The notes under the pieces were generated by a model. The model searched no databases and was not told where the DNA came from. It was given only the letters and a program-made list of their open reading frames with translations. Made by a program: the position numbers and the translations under genes. A stretch of DNA of 64,000 nucleotides from Pseudomonas zanjanensis (GTDB taxonomy: Bacteria; Pseudomonadota; Gammaproteobacteria; Pseudomonadales; Pseudomonadaceae): contig NZ_JABWRB020000001.1 in the NCBI RefSeq assembly GCF_014268745.2, positions 62,001 to 126,000 of the forward strand, given 5' to 3'. This document shows positions 1 through 8,996 of the stretch, one piece after another. How positions within the stretch are numbered: position 1 is the first letter of the stretch; each line of letters begins with the position of its first letter.

Positions 1-2361
1 ACCTTCCTTGAGGTAGTCCGGCAGTTCTTCGAAGTTGCCCCGGTTGGCTTCCGGCAGGATCAGTTCGTTGATCTTTTGCCGGCGCGCCGCGATGACTTTC
101 TCACGCACGCCACCAATGGGCAGGACATGCCCGGTGAGGGTCAGTTCGCCGGTCATGGCCACGCCTTTTTTCGGCGGCTGGTTGCGAGCCAGGGACAGCA
201 AGGCGCTGGCCATGGTGACGCCGGCGCTCGGGCCGTCCTTGGGCGTGGCGCCTTCCGGCACATGCAGGTGAACGAAGGCCTCGTCGAAGAACTTCGGATC
301 GCCGCCAAATTGCTTCAGGTGCGAACTGACGTAGCTGTGGGCGATTTCCGCCGACTCCTTCATCACCTCCCCCAGTTGCCCGGTCAGCTTGAAGCCGCGA
401 TTGAGGGTGTGGATGCGCGTCGCTTCGATCGGCAAGGTCGCGCCGCCCATGCTGGTCCAGGCCAGGCCGGTGATCACCCCGACGCCAGACAGTACCTGTT
501 CGTTGCGGAACACCGGCTTGCCCAGGGACGTCTCAAGATCCTTCGGCCCGAGCTTGATCACCGCTTTTGGCTCTTCGATCAGCTTCATCACCGCCTTGCG
601 CACCAGTTTGCCCAGCTGTTTCTCCAGCTGGCGCACCCCGGCCTCACGGGCGTAACCGTCGATCAAGGCCTTGAGGGCGCTGTCGTTGATGCTCAGGCTG
701 CCCTTGGACACGCCGGCCTTGGCCAGTTGCTTGGGCCACAGGTGGCGCTTGGCGATGGCGACTTTTTCTTCGGTGATGTAGCCCGACAGGCGGATCACTT
801 CCATCCGGTCCAGCAGCGGCCCGGGGATCGAGTCCAGGGTGTTGGCGGTGCACACGAAGAGCACTTTCGACAGGTCCAGGCGCATGTCCAGATAGTGGTC
901 GAGGAATTCGACGTTCTGTTCCGGGTCGAGGGTCTCGAGCAAGGCCGAAGCCGGGTCGCCCTGGTAGCTCTGGCCCATCTTGTCGATTTCGTCGAGCATG
1001 ATCACCGGGTTCATCACTTCGACATCCTTGAGGGCCTGCACCAGCTTGCCCGGCTGGGCACCGATGTAGGTGCGCCGATGGCCCTTGATCTCGGCTTCAT
1101 CGCGCATGCCGCCGACACTGAAGCGGTAGAACGGCCGGCCCAGGGACTCGGCGATGGACTTGCCGACACTGGTCTTGCCCACGCCCGGCGGGCCCACCAG
1201 CAGCACGATGGAACCGCTGATCTCGCCTTTATAGGCACCGACGGCGAGGAATTCGAGGATGCGGTCCTTGATGTCGTCCAGGCCGGCGTGGTGCTGGTCG
1301 AGCACCTTGCGCGCATGCTTGAGGTCGAGTTTGTCCTGGCCATACACGCCCCACGGCACCGAAGTCGCCCAATCCAGGTAATTGCGGGTGACGGCGTATT
1401 CCGGCGAGCCGGTTTCCAGGATCGAGAGTTTGTTCATCTCCTCTTCGATACGCTTTTGCGCCTGGGCCGACAGCACTTTGCCTTCCAGCCGCTGCTCGAA
1501 TTGCTCGAGGTCGGCGCTGCGGTCGTCCTTGGTCAGCCCCAGTTCCTGCTGGATGACCTTGAGCTGCTCCTTGAGGAAGAACTGGCGCTGATGTTCGCCG
1601 ATCTTGTTATTGACCTCGGCGGAAATCTCTTTCTGCAACCGCGCCACTTCGACTTCCTTGCGCAGCATTGGCAGCACTTTTTCCATGCGCTTGAGCATGG
1701 GCACGCAGTCGAGCACTTCCTGCAGCTCATTGCCGGTGGCGGAGGTGAGCGCGGCGGCAAAGTCGGTGAGTGGCGAAGGATCGTTGGGGCTGAAGCGGTT
1801 GAGGTAGTTCTTCAGCTCTTCGCTGTACAGCGGATTGAGCGGCAGCAGTTCCTTGATCGCATTGATCAGCGCCATGCCGTAGGCCTTGACCTCGTCGGTC
1901 GGCTCGCTCGGCTGGTGCGGGTATTCGACCTCCACCAGATACGGTGGGCGATGGTGCTTGAGCCAGGTGCGGATGCGCACGCGGGTCAGGCCCTGGGCGA
2001 CAAACTGCAATTTGCCGGCTTCCCGGCTGGCGTGGTGCACCTTCACCAGCGTGCCGTACAGCGGCAGCTTCGAGGTGTCGAAATGACGCGGGTCTTCCTG
2101 GGGCGTGTCCATGAAAAACAGCGCCAGGGAATGATGTTCGGACTTGGCCACCAGCTCCAGGGTCTCGGCCCACGGTTCTTCGTTGACGATGACCGGCAGC
2201 ACCTGGGCCGGGAAGAAGGGGCGATTGTGGATGGGGATGATGTAGACCTTGTCCGGCAGGTTCTGGCCGGGCAGGGCCAGGCCGGTACCGGAGGAGGTGT
2301 GTTCGACGTGTTCGGAGTCAGCGTATTCGTGAGTGGCTTCAGTAGAGTGCTGGTCGCTCAT
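1..2361 (-). CDS. lon: Lon-family ATP-dependent protease, AsrA type (3' end outside window)
   Basis: Cytoplasmic AAA+ serine protease that unfolds and degrades damaged or regulatory proteins. Reading from ATG at 2361 gives 787 codons to the window edge; only some twenty C-terminal residues appear to be missing. An N-terminal substrate-binding LON domain is followed by a coiled region, an AAA+ module with Walker A GPPGVGKTS near residue 390, and the protease domain with the catalytic serine in KDGPSAG near residue 712 and the lysine in VREKV near 754. The first forty residues are acidic and rich in His, Ser and Thr, and differ from housekeeping Lon, which starts almost directly at its first beta strand. 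This matches the second Lon of pseudomonads (AsrA, PA0779 type), tied to aminoglycoside and heat stress responses in P. aeruginosa. The AsrA assignment is inferred from the N-terminus alone. Confidence 0.93.
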   Translation of the reverse strand, partial: MSDQHSTEATHEYADSEHVEHTSSGTGLALPGQNLPDKVYIIPIHNRPFFPAQVLPVIVNEEPWAETLELVAKSEHHSLALFFMDTPQEDPRHFDTSKLPLYGTLVKVHHASREAGKLQFVAQGLTRVRIRTWLKHHRPPYLVEVEYPHQPSEPTDEVKAYGMALINAIKELLPLNPLYSEELKNYLNRFSPNDPSPLTDFAAALTSATGNELQEVLDCVPMLKRMEKVLPMLRKEVEVARLQKEISAEVNNKIGEHQRQFFLKEQLKVIQQELGLTKDDRSADLEQFEQRLEGKVLSAQAQKRIEEEMNKLSILETGSPEYAVTRNYLDWATSVPWGVYGQDKLDLKHARKVLDQHHAGLDDIKDRILEFLAVGAYKGEISGSIVLLVGPPGVGKTSVGKSIAESLGRPFYRFSVGGMRDEAEIKGHRRTYIGAQPGKLVQALKDVEVMNPVIMLDEIDKMGQSYQGDPASALLETLDPEQNVEFLDHYLDMRLDLSKVLFVCTANTLDSIPGPLLDRMEVIRLSGYITEEKVAIAKRHLWPKQLAKAGVSKGSLSINDSALKALIDGYAREAGVRQLEKQLGKLVRKAVMKLIEEPKAVIKLGPKDLETSLGKPVFRNEQVLSGVGVITGLAWTSMGGATLPIEATRIHTLNRGFKLTGQLGEVMKESAEIAHSYVSSHLKQFGGDPKFFDEAFVHLHVPEGATPKDGPSAGVTMASALLSLARNQPPKKGVAMTGELTLTGHVLPIGGVREKVIAARRQKINELILPEANRGNFEELPDYLKEG

Positions 2362-2463
2362 GGGGCACCTGCGCAATGGGGTATGGGTCTTAGATGGGGC
2401 AGGTGGGGGGTGGTTTCAATGGTGGGGGATTGTTAACGGTTATTTCATGGCGGGCGTCGGTCC

Positions 2464-2559
2464 GTAGGAGCTGTCGAGCGAAGCGAGGCTGCGATCTTTC
2501 CCCTGACGCTTGAGTCTCAAGCGAAAGCTTAAAAGATCGCAGCCTTCGGCAGCTCCTAC
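2464..2559. repeat. REP-type inverted repeat, family C (GTAGGAGCTG ... CAGCTCCTAC)
   Basis: Two arms, GTAGGAGCTGTCGAGCGAAG at the left and its imperfect complement ending CAGCTCCTAC at the right, enclose about 40 bases and share an inner GATCTTT/AAAAGATC pairing. It lies between the starts of lon and the 3' end of the MFS gene. The arm is a widespread Pseudomonas REP family; no function is visible beyond a strong hairpin at a gene end. Confidence 0.8.
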
Positions 2560-2571
2560 GAGCGGGGCGCG

Positions 2572-3885
2572 TCAGGCGACCCGATTCAAGTCGTTATGAC
2601 GAGTTTCCTTCAAGCACAACACCGCGATGACGCTGAGCAGCGCGGCCGCTGAAACATAGCCTCCGACATAGCTCAAGCCGCCCATCGCCACCAGTTTCTG
2701 GGCGAAGAATGGCGCGGCCGAGGCGCCGACGATGCCGCCCAGGTTGTAGGCCGCCGAGGCGCCGGTGTAGCGCACATGAGTCGGAAACAGTTCCGGCAGC
2801 AAGGCACCCATGGGGGCGAAGGTCACCCCCATCAGGAACAGCTCGATGCACAGGAACAACGCCACGCCGCCCGTGGAACCGTGGGTCAGCAAGGGTTCCA
2901 TGAGGAATCCCGAGGCAATCGCCAGCAGGCCGCCAATGATCAGGATCGGTTTGCGGCCGTAGCGGTCGCTGGCCCAGGCGGACAACGGGGTCGCAGCGGC
3001 CATGAACAGCACGGCAAAGCACAACAGGCCCAGGAATGTTTCGCGACTGTAGCCGAGGGTGGACACGCCGTAGCTCAGGGAGAATACCGTCGAGATGTAG
3101 AACAGCGCGTAACACACCACCATCGCCGCCGCGCCCAGCAGCGTTGGCGCCCAATACTGGCTGAACAGCTCGACCAGCGGCACCTTGACTCGCTCCTGGC
3201 GGGCCACGGCATTGGCGAACACCGGGGTTTCGTGGAGCTTGAGGCGCACGTAGAGGCCGACGATCACCAGCACGGCGCTGAGCAGGAACGGAATTCGCCA
3301 GCCCCAGGAGCGGAATTGCTCGTCGTCCAGGCTCATGGCCAGGGTCAGGAACAAGCCGTTGGCCGCCAGGAAGCCGATGGAGGGCCCCAGTTGGGGGAAC
3401 ATGCCGAACCAGGCACGCTTGCCTTTAGGGGCGTTCTCGGTGGCAAGCAGCGCCGCGCCGCCCCATTCGCCGCCCAACCCCAGGCCTTGGCCGAAACGCA
3501 GCACGCACAGGAGGATCGGTGCCCAGGCGCCAATACTGGCATAGCCGGGCAACACGCCGATGAGCGTGGTGCACACGCCCATCAGCAGCAAGGACGCCAC
3601 CAATGTGGACTTGCGCCCGATCCGGTCGCCGAAATGGCCGAACAGCGCCGAACCCAGCGGACGGGCGAGGAAGGCGATGCCGAACGTCAGGAAGGACGAC
3701 AGCATCTGTGCCGTGCCTGAGGTTTGCGGAAAGAACACTGGCCCGATCACCAAGGCCGCAGCCGTGGCGTAGACGTAGAAATCGTAGAACTCGATGGCGG
3801 TGCCGATGAAGCTCGCGGTCGCCACGCGGGTGGCCGAGTTGGTCGGCTGGGCAGTCACTGCCTCGTTGCAGGTAGCGGTCGTCAT
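2572..3885 (-). CDS. MFS transporter, metabolite:H+ symporter (ShiA/YhjE-like)
   Basis: Inner-membrane secondary transporter of 437 residues with about twelve predicted membrane segments. The first helix carries FYDFYVYATAAAL and the first cytoplasmic loop the MFS signature GHFGDRIGRK; the second half repeats it as SDRYGRKP. The motif GLGLGGEWGGAALL in helix five is typical of the metabolite:H+ symporter subfamily that moves organic acids such as shikimate, citrate or alpha-ketoglutarate, and osmolytes. The substrate cannot be read from sequence. ATG 3885 is preferred because AGGGA sits seven bases upstream; an in-frame ATG at 3906 (GGAG three bases upstream) is the alternative. It is transcribed alone, in the same direction as lon. 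Confidence 0.88.
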   Translation of the reverse strand: MTTATCNEAVTAQPTNSATRVATASFIGTAIEFYDFYVYATAAALVIGPVFFPQTSGTAQMLSSFLTFGIAFLARPLGSALFGHFGDRIGRKSTLVASLLLMGVCTTLIGVLPGYASIGAWAPILLCVLRFGQGLGLGGEWGGAALLATENAPKGKRAWFGMFPQLGPSIGFLAANGLFLTLAMSLDDEQFRSWGWRIPFLLSAVLVIVGLYVRLKLHETPVFANAVARQERVKVPLVELFSQYWAPTLLGAAAMVVCYALFYISTVFSLSYGVSTLGYSRETFLGLLCFAVLFMAAATPLSAWASDRYGRKPILIIGGLLAIASGFLMEPLLTHGSTGGVALFLCIELFLMGVTFAPMGALLPELFPTHVRYTGASAAYNLGGIVGASAAPFFAQKLVAMGGLSYVGGYVSAAALLSVIAVLCLKETRHNDLNRVA

Positions 3886-4153
3886 GCGGTTATCCCTGAC
3901 AGTCATATGCTCCGTTGGAGCGAATTATTATGGTCGAACCCCCAGGGATGTGGGCGGGTATCCCGTCGCTGTTTCGGGTAGGAACAGTCCCAGGGTTGCT
4001 GCGGATCTTGCCGATGGTCTGGCCGGAACCAGCCAAGTGCGGGGTAGGCACGGGGTTCGGGCGGGGCTGGGTAAGCGGGTTGAGTATAGGAAGGGGGGTA
4101 ATGAATCAACAAGTGAGCCCGTACACAATATTGAGGCGTGCGCTGAGCTTTTT

Positions 4154-4284
4154 TGTGGCGAGGGAGCTTGCTCCCGCTGGGCTGCGAAGCGGCCCTGAAA
4201 CCATATCACTCGGTGTATCAGGTAAGTTGGGGGCTGCTTTTGGGGCTGCTGCGCAGCCCAGCGGGAGCAAGCTCCCTCGCCACA
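4154..4284. repeat. REPIN family A, copy 1, in the 3886-4309 intergenic stretch
   Basis: GTGGCGAGGGAGCTTGCTCC at the left and its exact complement at the right flank about 90 bases, with inner GGGCTGCG-type arms that also pair. This is the first of seven copies of this family in the window. The rest of the 424-base stretch (3886-4153 and 4285-4309) holds no supported gene or clear promoter; it is upstream of the MFS gene and downstream of the CorB-like gene. Confidence 0.9.
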
Positions 4285-4309
4285 AGGGCTATCAGGTCCA
4301 GACAGGGAT

Positions 4310-5551
4310 TCAGGAAACCGCGGGCACCGAGCTGTTATGCCACGCCAGCACCTGGCTGACGCGGTTGTCCACGGTCTCGATGATTTCCAGCCGATAACGG
4401 CCGATCTTCAGGCAGACCGGACTTTCGGGAATGGTTTCCAAGGCTTCGGTCACCAACCCATTGAGGGTCTTGGGGCCGTCGCAAGGCAGGTGCCAGCCCA
4501 GGGTCCGGTTCAATTCGCGGATCGACGCCGCGCCATCGATCATCAGGCGGCCGTCGGGCTGGGGATGAACGTGGGGATTGTCGAGGCTGTGCTCGCTCTC
4601 GAATTCACCGACGATTTCTTCGAGGATATCTTCCAGGGTGACAATACCCAGCACTTCGCCGTATTCGTCCACCACCATGCCCAAGCGCCGCTGCTGCTTG
4701 TGGAAATTCAACAGTTGCAGCTGCAGTGGCGTGCTTTCGGGCACGAAGTAAGGCTCGTGGGAAGCGGTCAGCAGCGCTTCCTTGGTCAGGCTCGCGTCCG
4801 CCAGCAAATGACGGATCTGGCGGGTGTTGAGCACCGCTTCGACCTGGTTGATGTCACTGTGAAACACCGGCAGGCGGGTACGCCGGTTCAGGCGCAGCTG
4901 TTCGATGATGTCGCCGATGGGGTCGTCGAGGTTGATCCCATCGACCTCGCTACGGGGTACGAGGATATCGTTGACGGTGATGTTGTCCAGGGCGTGGATG
5001 CCGGAAATCGGATGCAGCCGGCTGCTGCCGTGCTCGGATTCCTGCTCGCTACGCGGTGGCGCGGGCATTTCGTCGTCGCTCTGCTGCACCATGCCGGGCT
5101 TGCGAGCGAAGGGGCGCAGCAACAACTGGCTGGCGCTATTCAGCAACCAGGCAAACGGGTAGAGGATCTTCAGCGGTATGCCCAGCAAGGTGTTGCCCAA
5201 TGCCAGCACCGCGTCGGGCTGACGGCTGGCCAAGGTGCGCGGCAGGTAGTCGGAGAACACCAGCAGGGCGGCGCTGGTGCCGAGCCAGGCGACCCACGGG
5301 CCGTTTTCCAGCCAGGTAAAAATGGCCAGCAACGTGCCGATGACCACGGCCAGGGCGCGACAGAGGGTATTGCACAGGATCAGGCTGGCCAGCGGGAAGG
5401 TCAGCGCCGCCAGCGGTCTGTCACTGGCGCGCGAGGCTGTGCGCTGGGCCAGCAGGTATTGCTGGGCGGCTTCGATGGCCGTGAACAGGGCCGACCAGAG
5501 GATCAGCACCACCAGCACGGCGAACAACGGCGCTACGGGCAACGTATCCAT
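4310..5551 (-). CDS. yfjD: CorB/HlyC-CorC family membrane protein (CNNM + CBS pair)
   Basis: 413-residue inner-membrane protein. Residues 5-150 form a CNNM (DUF21) transmembrane domain with several hydrophobic helices. Residues about 190-315 hold a CBS pair that includes the conserved VPRSEVDGI and DEYGEVLGIVTLEDILEEIVGE stretches, and residues 325-405 form a CorC/HlyC transporter-associated domain. Family members are implicated in Mg2+/Co2+ efflux or resistance to high Mg2+. The order yfjD - ypjD - divergent ffh is the same as in E. coli, which supports orthology with YfjD (CorB). It follows ypjD by 12 bases in the same direction, so the two probably share a transcript. Ion specificity is not visible. 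Confidence 0.9.
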   Translation of the reverse strand: MDTLPVAPLFAVLVVLILWSALFTAIEAAQQYLLAQRTASRASDRPLAALTFPLASLILCNTLCRALAVVIGTLLAIFTWLENGPWVAWLGTSAALLVFSDYLPRTLASRQPDAVLALGNTLLGIPLKILYPFAWLLNSASQLLLRPFARKPGMVQQSDDEMPAPPRSEQESEHGSSRLHPISGIHALDNITVNDILVPRSEVDGINLDDPIGDIIEQLRLNRRTRLPVFHSDINQVEAVLNTRQIRHLLADASLTKEALLTASHEPYFVPESTPLQLQLLNFHKQQRRLGMVVDEYGEVLGIVTLEDILEEIVGEFESEHSLDNPHVHPQPDGRLMIDGAASIRELNRTLGWHLPCDGPKTLNGLVTEALETIPESPVCLKIGRYRLEIIETVDNRVSQVLAWHNSSVPAVS

Positions 5552-5563
5552 CAGGGCCGTCCG

Positions 5564-6376
5564 TCAGATATGCAGGATGTATTCACGAACCAGCTTGCTA
5601 CCGAAGTACGCCAGCATCAGCAGGCAGAAACCGGCCAGGGTCCAGCGAATCGCTTTGTGTCCACGCCAGCCGAGGCGGTTGCGGCCCCACAGCAGCACGC
5701 TGAACACGACCCACGCCAGGCACGCCAGCAAGGTCTTGTGCACCAGGTGCTGGGCGAACAGGTTCTCGACGAACAACCAGCCGGAGATCAGCGACAGCGA
5801 CAGCAGGGTCCAGCCGGCCCAGAGGAAGCCGAACAACAGGCTTTCCATGGTTTGCAGCGGCGGGAAGTTGCGGATCAGCCCGGACGGGTGCTTGTGCTTG
5901 AGCTGGTGATCCTGCACCAGCAGTAACAAGGCCTGGAACACGGCGATGGTGAACAGGCCGTAGGCGAGGATCGACAGCAGGATGTGGGCGAGGATGCCTG
6001 GCTCTTCGTCGATGATCTGCACGGTGCCCGACGGCGCGAACTGCGCCAGCAGCACCGTGGCCAGTCCCAGCGGGAACAGCAGCACCAACAGGTTCTCCAC
6101 CGGGATGCGCGAGCAGGCCAGCAGCGTCAGGGCGATCACGGCGACGGCGATCAGGCTGGCGGCGTTGAAAAAATCCAGGCCCAGGCCGATCGGCGTCATC
6201 AGGTGGGTATAAAGGCTGGCCGCGTGGCCGAGCACGGCCAGCACGCCAAGCGTGACCAGCAGGCGTTTGTTCGCCTTGGCGCCGGTGGCCAGGCGTGTGC
6301 CTTGATAGAGGGTCGCAGCGGCATAAAGGCAAGCGGCGGCGAGGGTGGCAAGCAAGCTGGGTGACAAGGGGAGCAT
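5564..6376 (-). CDS. ypjD: YpjD, cytochrome c assembly (CcsA-like) inner-membrane protein
   Basis: 270-residue polytopic membrane protein with about eight hydrophobic helices. The C-terminal part carries the FLWAGWTLLSLSLISGW motif of the CcsA/CcmC-like 'cytochrome c assembly' domain, usually associated with haem handling, and ends with HKAIRWTLAGF, the histidine stretch typical of the family. The start at 6376 (MLPLSPSLLAT) begins directly in the first hydrophobic helix; longer upstream readings add a basic non-membrane tail with no support. It is divergent from ffh and leads a two-gene unit with yfjD. No covalent haem site is seen and its cellular role remains poorly defined in all species. 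Confidence 0.88.
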   Translation of the reverse strand: MLPLSPSLLATLAAACLYAAATLYQGTRLATGAKANKRLLVTLGVLAVLGHAASLYTHLMTPIGLGLDFFNAASLIAVAVIALTLLACSRIPVENLLVLLFPLGLATVLLAQFAPSGTVQIIDEEPGILAHILLSILAYGLFTIAVFQALLLLVQDHQLKHKHPSGLIRNFPPLQTMESLLFGFLWAGWTLLSLSLISGWLFVENLFAQHLVHKTLLACLAWVVFSVLLWGRNRLGWRGHKAIRWTLAGFCLLMLAYFGSKLVREYILHI

Positions 6377-6472
6377 AAATCCTGTTAGGCAAGCCCGAAA
6401 GGCGCTGAGTTTGGCATAGAACCCCCTCCACACGAAAGACCACTGCAAGGTGTACGCCGCACGCTTCTTCGC

Positions 6473-6478
6473 TATAAT
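6473..6478 (+). promoter_or_regulatory. Probable sigma-70 -10 box for ffh
   Basis: TATAAT lies 95 bases upstream of the ffh start in the ypjD/ffh divergent region. No good -35 hexamer is seen at the usual spacing (GTGTAC is at about that place), so only the -10 is claimed. Confidence 0.5.
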
Positions 6479-6572
6479 CCGCGACCTGCCCACGCCGCAG
6501 GCTCGCCGAGCACATTTTTCACGGTCTGGGCCGCCATTATCCCGGTCTCATCTGGGCCTGAAAGGATCGCGC

Positions 6573-7949
6573 ATGTTTGAAAACCTAACCGACCGTCTCT
6601 CGCAGACGCTGCGCCATGTCACCGGCAAGGCGAAACTGACCGAGGACAACATCAAAGACACCCTGCGCGAAGTGCGCATGGCGTTGCTCGAAGCCGACGT
6701 CGCCCTGCCGGTGGTCAAGGACTTCGTCAATTCGGTCAAGGAACGCGCCGTCGGCACCGAAGTGTCGCGCAGCCTGACGCCGGGCCAGGCGTTCGTGAAG
6801 ATCGTCCAGGCCGAGCTCGAAAGCCTGATGGGCGCCGCCAACGAAGACCTGAACCTCAGCGCCGTACCGCCAGCGGTCGTGCTGATGGCCGGCCTGCAAG
6901 GCGCGGGCAAGACCACGACAGCCGGCAAGCTGGCGCGCTTCCTTAAAGAGCGCAAGAAGAAGTCGGTGATGGTAGTGTCGGCGGACATCTACCGTCCGGC
7001 GGCGATCAAGCAGCTGGAAACCCTGGCCAACGACATCGGCGTGACGTTCTTCCCGTCCGACCTGAGCCAGAAGCCGGTGGACATCGCCCAGGCGGCTATT
7101 AAAGAAGCAAAACTGAAATTCATCGACGTGGTCATCGTCGATACCGCCGGTCGCCTGCACATCGATGAAGAGATGATGGGCGAGATCAAGGCGCTCCATG
7201 CCGCGATCAACCCGGTGGAAACCCTGTTCGTGGTCGATGCCATGACCGGCCAGGACGCGGCCAACACCGCCAAGGCGTTCGGTGATGCGCTGCCGCTGAC
7301 CGGCGTGATCCTGACCAAGGTCGATGGTGACGCCCGTGGCGGTGCCGCGCTGTCGGTACGTGCCATCACTGGCAAGCCGATCAAGTTCATCGGTATGGGC
7401 GAGAAGAGCGAAGCGCTCGAGCCGTTCCACCCCGAGCGTATCGCCTCGCGCATCCTCGGCATGGGCGACGTACTCAGCCTGATCGAGCAGGCCGAGCAGA
7501 CCCTCGACAAGGACAAGGCCGACAAACTGGCCAAGAAACTGAAGAAGGGCAAGGGCTTCGACCTCGAAGACTTCCGCGACCAGCTGCAACAAATGAAGAA
7601 CATGGGCGGCCTTGGCGGCCTCATGGACAAACTGCCGAACATCGGTGGCGTGAACCTGGCGCAGATGGGCAATGCCCAGGGCGCGGCTGAAAAGCAGTTC
7701 AAGCAGATGGAAGCCATCATCAACTCCATGACCCCGGCCGAGCGCCGCGACCCTGAGCTGATCAGCGGTTCGCGCAAACGCCGCATCGCCATGGGTTCCG
7801 GCACCCAGGTGCAGGACATCGGTCGCTTGATCAAGCAACACAAGCAGATGCAGAAGATGATGAAGAAATTCTCCGCCAAGGGCGGAATGGCCAAGATGAT
7901 GCGCGGCATGGGCGGTATGTTGCCCGGCGGCGGCATGCCGAAAATGTAA
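6573..7949 (+). CDS. ffh: Signal recognition particle protein Ffh
   Basis: 458-residue GTPase that, with 4.5S RNA, binds signal sequences emerging from the ribosome and delivers inner-membrane proteins to FtsY. An N-terminal four-helix domain (MFENLTDRLSQTLRHVTGK) is followed by the G domain with P-loop GLQGAGKTT near residue 107, DTAGRLH and TKVDGDARGG. The C-terminal M domain is methionine-rich (QKMMKKF, AKMMRGMGGMLPGGG), as needed for signal-peptide and RNA binding. ATG 6573 gives the standard N-terminus. It stands directly before the rpsP operon, a common Pseudomonas order, but a separate promoter precedes rpsP. Confidence 0.98.
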   Translation: MFENLTDRLSQTLRHVTGKAKLTEDNIKDTLREVRMALLEADVALPVVKDFVNSVKERAVGTEVSRSLTPGQAFVKIVQAELESLMGAANEDLNLSAVPPAVVLMAGLQGAGKTTTAGKLARFLKERKKKSVMVVSADIYRPAAIKQLETLANDIGVTFFPSDLSQKPVDIAQAAIKEAKLKFIDVVIVDTAGRLHIDEEMMGEIKALHAAINPVETLFVVDAMTGQDAANTAKAFGDALPLTGVILTKVDGDARGGAALSVRAITGKPIKFIGMGEKSEALEPFHPERIASRILGMGDVLSLIEQAEQTLDKDKADKLAKKLKKGKGFDLEDFRDQLQQMKNMGGLGGLMDKLPNIGGVNLAQMGNAQGAAEKQFKQMEAIINSMTPAERRDPELISGSRKRRIAMGSGTQVQDIGRLIKQHKQMQKMMKKFSAKGGMAKMMRGMGGMLPGGGMPKM

Positions 7950-7980
7950 AGAATCTGCGCCGGCTGTCATGTCGGCGTTG

Positions 7981-7998
7981 CCCCGCACGGATGCGGGG
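7981..7998. other. GC hairpin downstream of ffh
   Basis: CCCCGCA, a four-base loop and TGCGGGG form a perfect 7-bp stem 32 bases after the ffh stop. No T-tract follows, so it is at best a weak or Rho-assisted end, or an mRNA-stabilising hairpin. Confidence 0.4.
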
Positions 7999-8100
7999 AT
8001 CTCCAGCAAACCCGCGCTACGTGGGAGCTGACCTGCCGTTTTTCATGACGGCTCTATGGCAAATCTTGATCGCATGGCGCCAGGCGCCGGAAAAAGACAT

Positions 8101-8128
8101 TTGCAAAAGTCCGGATATTCCTTAGAAT
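8101..8128 (+). promoter_or_regulatory. Probable sigma-70 promoter of the rpsP operon
   Basis: TTGCAA (8101-8106), a 16-base spacer and TAGAAT (8123-8128) lie 72 bases before rpsP. The position suits a ribosomal-protein operon leader. Inferred from consensus match only. Confidence 0.6.
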
Positions 8129-8200
8129 ATGCGGCCTTTCGGGCACCTATGCCCGCTGTGCATTTAGATTTGCAGCACCGACTACAGGAACGATGTTCAC

Positions 8201-8452
8201 ATGCTAACAATCCGTCTTGCCCTTGGCGGCTCCAAAAAGCGCCCGTTTTACCACCTGACCGTAACCGACAGCCGCAACCCGCGTGACGGTTCCCACAAGG
8301 AGCAGGTTGGTTTCTTCAACCCTGTTGCCCGTGGTCAGGAAGTTCGTCTGTCCGTGAACCAAGAGCGCGTAGCCTACTGGCTGAGCGTTGGTGCACAACC
8401 TTCTGAGCGCGTTGCTCAGTTGTTGAAGGAATCGGCTAAGGCTGCGGCCTGA
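8201..8452 (+). CDS. rpsP: 30S ribosomal protein S16
   Basis: 83-residue protein of the 30S subunit that helps assemble the 5' and central domains of 16S rRNA. The N-terminus [19 protein letters not shown] and the internal [13 protein letters not shown] are diagnostic of bS16, and the length is normal. It is the first gene of the rpsP-rimM-trmD-rplS operon; rimM starts five bases after its stop. Confidence 0.98.
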   Translation: MLTIRLALGGSKKRPFYHLTVTDSRNPRDGSHKEQVGFFNPVARGQEVRLSVNQERVAYWLSVGAQPSERVAQLLKESAKAAA

Positions 8453-8457
8453 GCAAT

Positions 8458-8994
8458 ATGAACGCGACGCCAAAAGATGCCGGTGATTTGATCGTTGTCG
8501 GCAAGATCTATTCTGTACATGGCGTTCGCGGTGAAGTGAAGGTGTATTCCTTTACTGATCCGATCAAGAACCTGTTGGAGTACAAAACCTGGACGCTCAA
8601 GCGCGAAGGTAGCGTGAAACAGGTGGAGCTGGTCAGCGGACGCGGGAACGACAAGTTCCTGGTCGCAAAGCTCAAGGGTCTCGATGATCGTGAAGAAGCA
8701 CGTCTTCTGGCCGGTTATGAGATCTGCGTGCCGCGCAACCTGTTCCCTGAACTGACCGACGGCGAGTACTACTGGTACCAGTTGGTGGGTCTGAAGGTCA
8801 TCGACCACCTCGGGCAATTGCTCGGGAAAATCGATCACCTGCTCGAGACCGGTTCGAACGATGTCATGGTGGTCAAGCCTTGCGTCGGCAGCCTGGATGA
8901 TCGCGAACGCCTGTTGCCCTATACCGAGCAATGCGTGTTGGCCGTCGACCTTGCCGCAGGCGAGATGAAGGTGGAATGGGATGCGGATTTCTAA
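8458..8994 (+). CDS. rimM: Ribosome maturation factor RimM
   Basis: 178-residue factor that binds S19 and helps mature the 30S head. The N-terminal RimM beta-barrel begins [20 protein letters not shown] and the C-terminal PRC-barrel half contains [13 protein letters not shown] and ends in the typical [16 protein letters not shown]. It is the second gene of the rpsP operon, with five bases to rpsP and two to trmD, which implies translational coupling. Confidence 0.97.
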   Translation: MNATPKDAGDLIVVGKIYSVHGVRGEVKVYSFTDPIKNLLEYKTWTLKREGSVKQVELVSGRGNDKFLVAKLKGLDDREEARLLAGYEICVPRNLFPELTDGEYYWYQLVGLKVIDHLGQLLGKIDHLLETGSNDVMVVKPCVGSLDDRERLLPYTEQCVLAVDLAAGEMKVEWDADF

Positions 8995-8996
8995 AC

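Noticed and set aside
76..2436. Very long open frame opposite lon, and similar long frames opposite other genes (e.g. 6585-8009, 13737-15761, 32199-34253)
   Set aside because: They are antisense to well-recognised genes, are rich in His, Gln, Arg and Gly as expected from reverse reading of high-GC codons, and lack family sequence or ribosome sites.
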